Part shown: one piece after another, positions 17,597 through 27,125 of the stretch | How the letters are laid out: the number at the start of each line of letters is the position of its first letter | How positions within the stretch are numbered: the stretch's first letter is position 1 | Source of the DNA: CAVYUC01 sp963771595 | Lineage (GTDB): Bacteria; Bacteroidota; Bacteroidia; Bacteroidales; Prolixibacteraceae | Assembly (NCBI GenBank): GCA_963771595.1 | Contig: CAVYUC010000036.1 | Coordinates: 59,308 to 123,307 of the forward strand | Reading direction: 5' to 3' | Length of the DNA stretch: 64,000 bases | The notes under the pieces: model-generated | What the model was told of the DNA's origin: nothing | What the model saw: only the letters and a program-made list of their open reading frames with translations | The model's database searches: none | Position numbers and translations under genes: made by a program

Positions 17597-20284
17597 ATGA
17601 AAAACAGGATAAGACGAATTGTTGTTATTGCCGGCATTTTGGCTGCAATGTTGCCCGGCAACTGCAGCTTTGCCCAAACCGGCACAATTGAAAAAATAAA
17701 CCTGAAAGTTGACGGTTCAAAAGAACTGCAGCAAGTGGATGGATTTGGTGTAAATGCCCATACACACAGCTGGCGCGGCAATGAACTGGAACCAGCGCTG
17801 GAACTTCTGTTGGACTCTATGAATGCCACCATCTGGCGTGTAATTGTAGAAACGGTGGTGATGTGGGAAGATGTAAACGACAATGACAATCCGTTTTCAT
17901 TCAACTGGGATTATTACAATAAACTTTACGAAACGCCTAAATTCAAAAAAGTGTGGGGAATGCTGGAATACCTCAACCGGCATGGAATCACAGACAAACT
18001 GATGATTAATTTTATGGGGCCTGTGCCTTCATGGATGGGAATGGGGGATGTGGTTTCCCTGAAAATAGGCGGTGATATTATCGAACCCAAATTTGAAGAT
18101 GAGTACGTGGAAATGCTGCTTTCCTTTTTTATCTATGCCAGGGAAGAAAAGCACCTGAAGTTTGGCCTGGTTTCCCTGTTTAACGAAACCGATTTAAACG
18201 GGAAGGAGGGGCCAAAAGTTGGCGCACAGCAATACACACGCATTCTCCATAAACTGATAGTAAGAATGGAAAAAGCCGGATTGGGAAATGTAAACTTTAT
18301 AGCTCCGGATGTTGCCGATATGACGAAAGGGATAAAAGATTATATCCCGGCATTGATGAAGGATTCAGTGGTCATGTCGAAAGTTGCACATTTTGGATTG
18401 CATTCTTACGGCGGTTATTATGCCGATGTGAATACGGCGCTTAAAAATTCGGCAAATGCTGAAACCGGTTTTTGGATCACCGAATGGAATGCCTGGCGCA
18501 ATGGCCTCGACGATGGCCAAATCGGTTTGTATGGGTACAGTTTTGCCAGCCAATGTGTTGAGTATCTTCTTGATTTAATTAAAAACGGGGCATCGGCAGC
18601 ACTGGTTTGGGAAGCATACGACAGCTATTACGAACACCATTATCCGAGCCCTTTCAGTTACTGGGGGATTCTGGGATATAATCCGCTGACAAAAACCTAT
18701 TCGCCCCGGAAACATTTTTACGCCATCTCGCAGGTTTCAAGGTTTGTACCGCCCGGATCGGTGCAAATAGCTGCAACTGCTGAAAGGAACGATCTGCAGG
18801 TTTTGGCTTTCCATGATTTAAAAGCAGGAAAAGTGGTAATTACCGGAATAAACAAGGCTGACCATCCGGTGGAAATGAACGTCGCCTTCTCCGGCTTACC
18901 CGAAATTCAGAATCTTGAATTTTATTATACTGACAGTATAAAAAACCTGTACAGGGAAAAGGATGTGGAAGGATCTCAAAATACCTTCACCCAACTCCTT
19001 CCTGCCAAATGTATATTTACTTTTACGGGGGCGGAAAGGAAAATGAAAGCAGCCGGTGTAAAACCGGAACCTGCCGGATGGTATGCCGGCGATATGCATG
19101 TGCACCGGAATTGCGGCGGCGACAGTATCGTCCCTGAGGAGGTTTTGAAGTCAATGATGGAGGTCAACGATTTGACGTTTATCTCCTTGCTGGCCGATAT
19201 GGGAAATGCCGAAGTAAAACCCAGCCAGACCGATTTGCCAAAGGTTAACGGCCTCGACGCGCCGGAATCATCGTCCTCCAGAATATTACACTGGGATGCG
19301 GAGTGGCATTTTGACCCGGCAGGAGTTACTTTCGAAAATAAAGCCATTGGCGGGCACCTGGTTTTGCTGGGCCTGAATGAAGCACTCCCGATTTGGGAGG
19401 AATCGCCATATAAAATTCTGGAATGGGCAAAAGAACAAAATGCAGTTACTGGTTTCTGCCACATGCAGTATCTGGATAATCAGTTTCAGGATGAATTAAA
19501 TTGTTGTTCGCCTCTCGATTTCCCTGTTGAAGCAGCCCTGGGAACCATTGATTTTCTGGCTGAGGATGTCTGGATGAACGATGCAGCAGTGAACAACTAT
19601 TACAAGTTGTTAAATTGTGGGTTTCGTTTGGGATGGGCTGCCGGTACCGATTTCCCGTGCAACAACAGCGAACCGTTGGGAAGTTTGCTGACCTACGTAC
19701 AAATAGAGGATGAACCGGCTACTTATCAGAACTGGATTGAAGGGATAAAAAACGGAAAAACAGTGGTTTCGTTAAACGGGCATAACGAATTTATAAACCT
19801 GAAGATTAATGGTCACGCTGGTCCGGGTGACGAAATAGAGTTGAAGAACAGCGGAAATGTAGAGGTGGAAGTTACATGGACTTCGGCAAAAGATTTAAGC
19901 GGAACTGTTGAAATAGTATGCAATGGAAAAGTGGTTGCAGGCAAAAAAGGGACTGCAAAACCTGGTGAGCCGCTGGTTTTTAAACAAACGCTGGATGTAG
20001 TTCAAAGCAGCTGGATTTGTGCCCGACGGATGAACGAAAACGGACACCAGTCGCATACGGCACCGGCTTATATTACAGTAAATAATCAGCCGGTGCGGGC
20101 AAGTTCAGCCGATGCACTTTATTTTGCCGGCTGGATGGACAACATGATCCGGAATAGTTCACCAGGCGGAATATGGAGTCACTATTTTACTCATGACCAG
20201 GATAAAGTTCTGGCGCGTTACAACAAAGCAAAAAGTATTTATGAATCTATTGCACAGGAAGCTCAAAACAGAAATAACCAATAA
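17597..20284 (+). CDS. Two-domain secreted protein: GH30-like hydrolase fused to a PHP-type metallohydrolase
   Basis: 895 aa. After a signal peptide (to ~26) comes a clan GH-A barrel resembling GH30/GH39-type enzymes: QVDGFGVNAHTHSWRG near the start, acid/base E197 in SLFNETD, nucleophile E296 in FWITEWNAW, and a small beta-sandwich (to ~480) that packs behind such barrels. From ~495 a second domain begins GWYAGDMHVHRN, with metal-site H501 and H503, and includes TGFCHMQYLDN and D685 in AAGTDFPCNN. This is the PHP/CehA-McbA-like metallohydrolase pattern. It may cut a glycosidic bond and remove an ester or phosphate group. It lies mid-operon, 8 nt ahead of the deacetylase-like gene. Confidence 0.75.
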   Translation: MKNRIRRIVVIAGILAAMLPGNCSFAQTGTIEKINLKVDGSKELQQVDGFGVNAHTHSWRGNELEPALELLLDSMNATIWRVIVETVVMWEDVNDNDNPFSFNWDYYNKLYETPKFKKVWGMLEYLNRHGITDKLMINFMGPVPSWMGMGDVVSLKIGGDIIEPKFEDEYVEMLLSFFIYAREEKHLKFGLVSLFNETDLNGKEGPKVGAQQYTRILHKLIVRMEKAGLGNVNFIAPDVADMTKGIKDYIPALMKDSVVMSKVAHFGLHSYGGYYADVNTALKNSANAETGFWITEWNAWRNGLDDGQIGLYGYSFASQCVEYLLDLIKNGASAALVWEAYDSYYEHHYPSPFSYWGILGYNPLTKTYSPRKHFYAISQVSRFVPPGSVQIAATAERNDLQVLAFHDLKAGKVVITGINKADHPVEMNVAFSGLPEIQNLEFYYTDSIKNLYREKDVEGSQNTFTQLLPAKCIFTFTGAERKMKAAGVKPEPAGWYAGDMHVHRNCGGDSIVPEEVLKSMMEVNDLTFISLLADMGNAEVKPSQTDLPKVNGLDAPESSSSRILHWDAEWHFDPAGVTFENKAIGGHLVLLGLNEALPIWEESPYKILEWAKEQNAVTGFCHMQYLDNQFQDELNCCSPLDFPVEAALGTIDFLAEDVWMNDAAVNNYYKLLNCGFRLGWAAGTDFPCNNSEPLGSLLTYVQIEDEPATYQNWIEGIKNGKTVVSLNGHNEFINLKINGHAGPGDEIELKNSGNVEVEVTWTSAKDLSGTVEIVCNGKVVAGKKGTAKPGEPLVFKQTLDVVQSSWICARRMNENGHQSHTAPAYITVNNQPVRASSADALYFAGWMDNMIRNSSPGGIWSHYFTHDQDKVLARYNKAKSIYESIAQEAQNRNNQ

Positions 20285-20292
20285 CTAAAAGG

Positions 20293-22124
20293 ATGAAACA
20301 GACTGCTGTATTTTTAATGTTTCTGCTGATGGGATGGAGTGGTTTTGCCCAAAGTATCAGCATATCCGGTATTACTGGTGGCAACGCCATCAGATTTTGG
20401 AACATATACAGGTGAAATCCTGAAAGCCGAGGGATGGAATGAATTTCAGACGGTTTCGCCCGATGATAAAAAAATCAATGCGGATTATCTGAAGCAGTTT
20501 GACATTGTGATTCTTGCAAAAACACCTGTTTCATCCGTGCAGCAAATCAGTTTTTTCATCTTACGTAAAAAGTGGGGGAAATCTTGTTGCTTTTCAGCCG
20601 GATGAAAATATGAATGAAATTTTTGGAATCAAAAAGACGAATAAAAATATTGCTGAAACATATATACAGATAGATGTGCATTCAGAAACCGGCAAAGGAC
20701 TCTCCGGAGTGCCGCTGCAATTTCATGGCGAGGCAGATGTGTGTGAATTATCCGGAGGAACAGAAATCGTAGCGTTGCTGATGGATTCTGTAAGCAGTTC
20801 CGGCTCCCCCGCTGTAGTTCAGAATTCATATGGAGCAGGTAAAACCATTGCATTTTTATACAACCTGCCGGAAAGTATCGTTTATACCCGACAGGGAAAT
20901 CCGGCATTTGCCGGTCTCGAAAAAGACGGAATAAACGGTCTGCGGGCGATGGATTTGTTTACCGATGGCTGGCTGGACAGTTCAAAAAATACTATAAACC
21001 AGGCCGATGAGCAGATGCGATTGCTGACGCATGTCCTGGAAAAATTAAATGCCGGGAAAAAACCGCTGCCGCGCTTCTGGTATTTCCCCGATTCGCTGAA
21101 ATGCCTGGTGACATTAACCAATGATGGCGAGTATAACGGCGAAAAGGATTTTGAACCGCAATTCCGGGATATCGATTCCATGGGGGCTAAAATGTCGATT
21201 TATATTCTGGAAACCGAAAAAGTTTCAAAAGAGTGGACCGACAGATGGACGCAAAAAGGACACGAAATTGCCGGACATCCCGATGATACATATGAAGCGG
21301 CGAATCCGCACTGGCAAAACATGAAAACTGCGCTTCAGACAAAAAAAACGCAAGTAGCCGAAAAATACGGTTTGCCCATGGAAACCAATGTAAACCACTG
21401 GTTTGTATGGTGCGGACGGGACAGCGCCGGAAATCCGGATTTTAGCCGGCAGGCACGGCTCGAAGCTGGTGCAGGAATAAAAATGGATATTAATTATGCG
21501 CATTACGATATGAACTCCAACCAGGGACACTTTCTGGGGGAGATGGGGAAGAACCAGGGCAATTTTACCGGAAGCGGACTGGTTATGAAATTTGCGGGAA
21601 ACGATGGTGAAATAATTCCTGTTTATCAGCACCTGAACAATGTTTACGACCAGCTTTACATGGAGAATAAAGACCAGCAGGGTTTTTTTAACTGCTTTAA
21701 AGGATTAATGGACAGGAGCCTGAATAATGAAGTTTATTCTTATATCAGCGTGAAAGCACATAACAACGAATATTATTTCTCCAAAAAACCGCTTTTGCAA
21801 ATGTTAGCCTATGCCAGTGAAAAAGGAGTGCCGGTATGGACAGCCAAAAAACTACTGGATTTTGTTGAAATGAAGGATGAAGCCAAATTTGAAAATATCA
21901 ACTGGTCCGGATACCGGCTGACTTTTCAGGTTAAATCGGCAATAAAAAATGAAAACGCGCTGACCTGTATGGTGCCGTTTGAGTTCAAGGGGAAAGAACT
22001 GAATGCACTGACCCGAAATGGAACCAGCCAGAAGATTATGGTTTGGTCGGTTAAAGGTACAAAATACGGTATCTTTACGGTTACTTCCGGTGCGGTTTGC
22101 ACCATACGGGCAGAATATCAGTAA
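20293..22124 (+). pseudogene. Secreted ThuA/GATase-like plus polysaccharide-deacetylase-like protein, broken by two +1 frameshifts
   Basis: The ATG at 20293 opens a signal peptide ending FAQ, then the frame is lost near 20352 (an AAA run). The next frame encodes a class-I-glutamine-amidotransferase-like domain (YPVLLVATPSDFGTYTGEIL, FDIVILAKTP) and is lost again near 20551 in a run of six T. The last ~520 residues continue from about SSYVKSGGNLVAFQPDE. They include a NodB/deacetylase-like barrel (LVTLTNDGEYNG, GHEIAGHPDDT). Deleting one base at each site restores a ~610-aa protein. Both changes are single extra bases in homopolymers, so sequencing error is a real alternative to gene decay. 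It is the third gene of the operon beginning at 15958. Confidence 0.65.
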
Positions 22125-22406
22125 ATTTTGGAGGTTACAGTTATTTCTGCCGGAAGTGAGGAATCTTTGCCACACCTGTGTTGTACAATCGCTACATCCT
22201 TAAAAACCAATCCTGTTTTTTCAGAAAGCTTTATTTATTTTTTCGATTGAATACAACTGGTGAAAAGCAGGAATAATGCTGTAAGTGTCTTAATCACAAG
22301 CATCCGAGACCAATTCGGTGAAAATCAACAGCAGAAATCCGAAATACGTGAAAACTTTGGATAACAGTTTGATAGTCTTCTTTTGTTCAAATCAAAACTT
22401 ACTTTC
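22125..22406. other. Intergenic region
   Basis: About 280 bases between the deacetylase-like gene and the sulfotransferase. No gene or strong terminator is seen. Confidence 0.4.
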
Positions 22407-23303
22407 ATGGATATTCGTTTACTTCAGATTGGAGCGCCAAAATCAGGAAATTACTGGCTGTACAACATTGTTCAGCATTTGTTTGAAATCAAGAGTATGC
22501 AGCCTGAAAGTTTTATTCAAAACCAACCCATGTATCACGAGGCACAAAACTGGGATTTAAGTAACAGCAGGCAGGCCGGAATTGATATGATGGATATTGA
22601 AAACGGCAAATGTTATTACCGAATCAGTTCCGTAATTCGCAACCCAATTGCTGATTTAAAGGAATATGTACAACAGTCGAATCACGTGTGGACACATTCC
22701 GAAGTGTGTGATAATATAGAGCCGGTACTCCGGTCTTTTAACAAGATAATCTATATCTACAGGGATCCGCGGGATATGGCTGTTTCGGCGGCACGGTTCG
22801 CCTTTACACCGTACATGCAAAAGTATTATCCGCACAATGAAACTTCCTTTGAATCGTACCTTGAAAATAATCTGGCAAAAATTATTCATGAATGGATGTG
22901 GCATGTAGCAGATTATTTGTTGCTGAAGGATGATTTTCCGATTCATTTTATTGCCTTCGAAAATCTGCTCGATAAATTTGAACCCACCATGGAAAATTTA
23001 TGCGAATTTTTGAATTTAAATCTATCACAACCGGAAATGGAAAAGCTGAAAGAACAAGTGAGTTTTCGGAATATGAAAAAGAAAGATCCGGGGCATGTGA
23101 AAAAGGGCAAACGAATGCAGTGGGTTGATGTGCTGGATGCCAGCCAAAAAGAACTGGCGGCTGATATGGCCGGTCCCCTGTTATCGCTTTTGGGCTATTC
23201 CCCGGATGGAAATGATACACTTCCGGTAAATGCCAACCAGCTGACTCCGGAAAGTATCCGGAATGTAAATCATAGATTAAAATTAATATCTGTCGGAATT
23301 TAG
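22407..23303 (+). CDS. Sulfotransferase (PAPS-dependent)
   Basis: 298 aa from ATG 22407. A TTG eight codons upstream is in frame but less likely, because IRLLQIGAPKSGNYWLYN is the normal beginning of the fold. The 5'-phosphosulfate loop is GAPKSGNYW and the 3'-phosphate motif is IYRDPRDMAVSAARF, both standard for Sulfotransfer_1 enzymes. HFIAFENLLDKFEPTMENLC matches the later family region. It should transfer sulfate from PAPS to a hydroxyl of a glycan, lipid or small molecule. There is no signal peptide, so it acts in the cytosol. It follows a locus for secreted carbohydrate enzymes, but a functional link is only inferred. Confidence 0.88.
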   Translation: MDIRLLQIGAPKSGNYWLYNIVQHLFEIKSMQPESFIQNQPMYHEAQNWDLSNSRQAGIDMMDIENGKCYYRISSVIRNPIADLKEYVQQSNHVWTHSEVCDNIEPVLRSFNKIIYIYRDPRDMAVSAARFAFTPYMQKYYPHNETSFESYLENNLAKIIHEWMWHVADYLLLKDDFPIHFIAFENLLDKFEPTMENLCEFLNLNLSQPEMEKLKEQVSFRNMKKKDPGHVKKGKRMQWVDVLDASQKELAADMAGPLLSLLGYSPDGNDTLPVNANQLTPESIRNVNHRLKLISVGI

Positions 23304-23349
23304 TCAGCAAAAATAAGAGACAAAGATTATTGTTAAAGAGAGGTTTACG

Positions 23350-24126
23350 TTACGCATAGTCAGGATTTGCTTCCTGTAATTTCTTAAACAGAAATTTTCC
23401 TTTAAACAGAAAATAAAACATGATAATGAGCAATATAAAAGCAGCCAGGCTTTCATACACTTCTGAATGCCTCATGGTTATATTTTCCTGAACATGCATG
23501 TATTTATGGATACACCAAAAAATCACCCAGTTAATAAAAAAGAATATACCAATGGAAAGGGGTGGGACTGGAAGATGTATAAATTTCACAAAGCGATCGA
23601 CTGCATTTACCTGATATGCAAAAAAAGGCAGCACGATACCAAAACCAATTGTAAATAAACGAAACAGAAAATTAAGTTCAAGTAAACGTTCCAATCCATG
23701 TTTAACATCACCTTCAGCTTTTGTTGTACTGAAGGTCGTCAGATTATGGATATTAAATTCGTGCTGCAAGTTGACCTGGCTTATTTTTGCAGGAGTTTCA
23801 AACCCGATAATACGCTGTCCCCAGGAAATCTCTTCACCGGCAGCAAAGAAAAAAACCAACGCAAGCAATAGAATGAAGATATTTCCGGACTTTCGGAATA
23901 AAAAACCAGCTATTGTGAATGCAAGGAAAAAGAAGCCAAAGGTCAGCCATTCAAAAAGGCCGTCCTCTTTTTCCAGAAAGGCAACAGTTTCAGCATTGAA
24001 AAAGAGATAAACAGAATAGCTGATTGATACAACCAGCAGTGCGGTAATCATGAAGGGTTTGGTAATTCTGCATTCATTTACCAGCTTATTTTTCAGACAA
24101 CTAAAAAATGTTTGGTTGTTTTTCAT
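23350..24126 (-). CDS. Polytopic membrane protein with AGEEISWGQRIIG motif (copy 1)
   Basis: 258 aa from the ATG at 24126 (an in-frame TTG lies 9 nt upstream). Six to seven hydrophobic helices. The conserved cytoplasmic/periplasmic motif AGEEISWGQRIIGFETP is followed by NLQHEFNIHNL and HGLERLLELNFLFRL. The family is widespread in Bacteroidota and other phyla as hypothetical membrane protein; the EExxWGQ acidic cluster suggests a functional site. It is a paralogue of the protein at 24586, and the two flank the decayed dispersed repeat. Confidence 0.75.
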   Translation of the reverse strand: MKNNQTFFSCLKNKLVNECRITKPFMITALLVVSISYSVYLFFNAETVAFLEKEDGLFEWLTFGFFFLAFTIAGFLFRKSGNIFILLLALVFFFAAGEEISWGQRIIGFETPAKISQVNLQHEFNIHNLTTFSTTKAEGDVKHGLERLLELNFLFRLFTIGFGIVLPFFAYQVNAVDRFVKFIHLPVPPLSIGIFFFINWVIFWCIHKYMHVQENITMRHSEVYESLAAFILLIIMFYFLFKGKFLFKKLQEANPDYA

Positions 24127-24346
24127 AAAGAGCAATTTTTCGACAAGGATTTAATAATTTAATAAACGTTAATAAAAGTTATGGGAAAATTTTAGAAGTT
24201 ACAAATTATTCTAAATGTTTTTTGAATTTTTACTAATTTATTCTAAAAAAAAAACAGTTAGTTGCCAGTCTGTTCTGTTTGGCATATACATTTCCTATGG
24301 TTAAAAAGCCGTGCAAACGACAAGCAACAAAAAGAATCACCGGTGT

Positions 24347-24537
24347 TCGGTGAAAAATAAAATTCTTGTTTAAGCCGGAAGGGAATGAAAATAAATGGAT
24401 TGATATTCTACAAGGTGTAATTGTTGGACTGTAAAGATCAGGCATATCCTTACCCTATAACTAATCCCGGGATGAGTGAAGGCCGGATATGTCGCGGGCC
24501 CATTGCCCAGGACGCAAAGTTGTACCAGACACCAATC
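24347..24537. repeat. Dispersed palindromic repeat, decayed copy
   Basis: The block starts cggtgaaaaataaa and shares further colinear pieces with 721-910: gggaatgaaaataa, ttgatatt, ctaatcccggga and the rcccrgacacyaa-like end. The palindromes have eroded: the outer arm is reduced to gcgggcccattgccca and the inner one to aatcccggga. Same length and order of pieces indicates common origin, not chance. Confidence 0.6.
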
Positions 24538-24585
24538 AAAAAGAATTTTCAGGTATTTCCACGTATAAAATTATTTACATCCGGT

Positions 24586-25431
24586 TTAACCCGCAGGTCG
24601 TTTTGCTTGTTTTTTGAAACCGCCATGACTAAAGTTAGCCGGAAACAACTTTTTGAAGCGGATTGTGGAATACATGTATTTATGTGCTGGCTGGAATGTT
24701 TGGAAATAAAAATAGAACATAATGAGAAACAATATAAAGGCTGCCAGAAATTCAAATATTTCAGGTTGCCTTAAATCATAATTCCCGCTAAAATGCACAG
24801 AATAGTTGATTGCCCAAAAAACAACCCGGTTTATAAAGAAAAACATTCCTATGGAAATTGGGGGTACGGGAAGCTTTATCAAACGGGCCAGACGACCGGC
24901 ACCTTTAAAACCATATACCAGCAATGGAAGTAAAATTCCAAATATGATGGTACATACCCGGAAAAGGAAATTGATTTCAAGTAAACGTTCCAGCCCGTGT
25001 TTTGACATGCCCGGCGCTTTTGTAGAACTGAAAACAGCCAGATTGTGCACGTTGAATTCATTTTTGAGATTCATGGTACTTACTTTCTCCGGTGTGGCAA
25101 AGCCAATAATCCGCTGGCCCCACGATATCTCCTCGCCGGCAGCAAAGAAAAGCACCAATGCCAGCAACATAAAAAAGAAATTTCTTGTTTTGTAAAAAAG
25201 AATTGCTCCTGTCACAGAAGCTCCAAAAAAGAAGATAAAGGTGCCCCATTCAAAAAATCCATCCTCTTTTTGCAATGCAGCAATAGTTGATTCACTGAAA
25301 AAGAGGTAAACAGAATAGCTCAACAAAACAGCAGTAATTCCCGGCAAAACAAACCCTGTGGTTGTCTTAAATTCGTCCCTGAATTCATGCAAAATCCGGT
25401 AAAACGAAAGGAAAATGTTGTTGCTTTTCAT
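24586..25431 (-). CDS. Polytopic membrane protein with AGEEISWGQRIIG motif (copy 2)
   Basis: 281 aa, seven or so hydrophobic helices. It aligns along its length with the protein at 23350: EGDxFFEWxTF-like acidic start, ALVLFFAAGEEISWGQRIIG, NLKNEFNVHNLAVFSSTKA, HGLERLLEINFLFRVC. Same strand and tandem, so duplication is likely. Its C-terminus has an extra basic tail (FSHGGFKKQAKRPAG) not found in copy 1. Function unknown. Confidence 0.75.
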   Translation of the reverse strand: MKSNNIFLSFYRILHEFRDEFKTTTGFVLPGITAVLLSYSVYLFFSESTIAALQKEDGFFEWGTFIFFFGASVTGAILFYKTRNFFFMLLALVLFFAAGEEISWGQRIIGFATPEKVSTMNLKNEFNVHNLAVFSSTKAPGMSKHGLERLLEINFLFRVCTIIFGILLPLLVYGFKGAGRLARLIKLPVPPISIGMFFFINRVVFWAINYSVHFSGNYDLRQPEIFEFLAAFILFLIMFYFYFQTFQPAHKYMYSTIRFKKLFPANFSHGGFKKQAKRPAG

Positions 25432-25566
25432 ACCATTTACTTTTAGTCCAAAAACTATCGAATAGTATAGAAAAGGTACTGTTTATATTAATTAGGAAGT
25501 ACCCCATGTATTAATCGAAAAGTATACCACTATTTCATAACAGAACGATTTATTCGTTCCTAAAAA

Positions 25567-27108
25567 ATGATTAGTATGTATACAAAACAAGAGATCATAA
25601 TCCAGAGCCACCGTGAAGGGAAAAGTCAACGAACAATAGCCCATGAGCTTCAGATTAGCCGAAAGACGGTTAGTAAATATTTATTTGACTATGAATCCCA
25701 CCTGCGTGGATCTCCAAATGAGAAAGCATCTTTAAGTGGGTATTTATCCAAAGCACCGGTATATCAAATTGGTTCCCGGGGGAAGCTACGGCTCACGCGT
25801 GATACTCAAGCAGCCATCGACAAAATGGTTGAAGAGAATAAGCATAAACTCAGGCATGGCCTGCGCAAGCAGGTACTTAAAAAGATTGATATATTGGAAG
25901 CCCTTCATGACATGGGTTACCAAATCGGTTATACAACCGTGTGCAATTATATCCGCGAGCAGGAAGGCAAAGTATCAAATAAAGAAGCTTTTATTCGTCA
26001 GGAATATTTACCGGGTACCAGTTGCGAGTTTGACTGGGGTGAGATAAAGCTCACCATCGCAGGGCAGCTGGTGCGGTTGAACCTTGCTGTTTTTACGGCA
26101 GCTTACAGTAATTACAGGTACGCTTCCATTTATCAACGGCAGGATACGCTGGCCTTTTTGGAGTCCCATGTTTCATTCTTTTCGCATACCGGAGGGGTTT
26201 ATCACCAGATGATTTATGACAACATGCGTGTTGCTGTGGCAAAATTTGTCGGACCACATGAAAAAGAACCCACACAGGCATTGCTGCAGTTGAAAGGGCA
26301 TTATCAGTTTTCTCACCGTTTTTGCAATGCCTATCGTGGCAACGAAAAAGGGCATGTCGAGAGAAGTGTTGAGTACATCAGGCGAAAAGCATTTGGCGTT
26401 AAAAGTAATTTTGAAACTTTGGAAGGGGCAATAACATATCTTAATACAGTAATCAAAAAGCTAAACAATATCCGGCAACAATTGACGGGCAAAACGGCAA
26501 TGGATATGTTTGCAGCAGAAAAGGGAGAACTGTGGCAATCTCCTGGTCCCTTGGCCTGCTCAGAGGCCATACAGCTGCGGGCAGACAAATACGCCACGGT
26601 CAGTTATCGTTGCAATCGTTATTCTGTTCCGGATAACCTTGTGGGCCATTTTATAGATGCAAAAGTATTTAGCCATAAAATCGAGCTTTATCATGAAAAT
26701 GAGCTTGTAGCTTCCCATATCAGGGATTATGGCAACCACCAATGGATTATCTCCATAGAACATTACCTGGACACTTTTCACAAAAAGCCAGGGGCGCTAC
26801 AAGGGAGCGTGGCCCTGTCACGTAGTAACTACCTGAAGCAATTGTATGGGCAGTTTTATGCCAACAACCAACGCGACTTTATCGACCTGTTGCATTATTG
26901 CCAGAAGCACCGGGTTGGCGGGGAGGAACTTGAAACTGCAGTGTCCAGGATAACCATGACTTGCCCGCAAGGTGTTGAAACGGAAAAGATAACAGCCATT
27001 TTGGGCAACAAAAATGTTTTGCAGGAAACAATGCACCCTGGTAGCAATGAAATTATGATTATGGCAAAAAAACAGCTACAGCAGGTGGCAAACTTATTTG
27101 GTTGTTAA
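25567..27108 (+). CDS. istA: IS21-family transposase IstA
   Basis: 513 aa. The N-terminal helix-turn-helix (QRTIAHELQISRKTVSKYL) is followed by a retroviral-integrase-like DDE core with aspartates in CEFDWGEIKL and MIYDNMRV and a glutamate in NEKGHVERSVEYIRRKAFG. The C-terminal part is the usual Mu-transposase-like beta-barrel region (YSVPDNLVGHFIDAKVF). Length and order are normal for an intact IstA. Confidence 0.97.
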   Translation: MISMYTKQEIIIQSHREGKSQRTIAHELQISRKTVSKYLFDYESHLRGSPNEKASLSGYLSKAPVYQIGSRGKLRLTRDTQAAIDKMVEENKHKLRHGLRKQVLKKIDILEALHDMGYQIGYTTVCNYIREQEGKVSNKEAFIRQEYLPGTSCEFDWGEIKLTIAGQLVRLNLAVFTAAYSNYRYASIYQRQDTLAFLESHVSFFSHTGGVYHQMIYDNMRVAVAKFVGPHEKEPTQALLQLKGHYQFSHRFCNAYRGNEKGHVERSVEYIRRKAFGVKSNFETLEGAITYLNTVIKKLNNIRQQLTGKTAMDMFAAEKGELWQSPGPLACSEAIQLRADKYATVSYRCNRYSVPDNLVGHFIDAKVFSHKIELYHENELVASHIRDYGNHQWIISIEHYLDTFHKKPGALQGSVALSRSNYLKQLYGQFYANNQRDFIDLLHYCQKHRVGGEELETAVSRITMTCPQGVETEKITAILGNKNVLQETMHPGSNEIMIMAKKQLQQVANLFGC

Positions 27109-27125
27109 CACAATAAGAAAATAAA

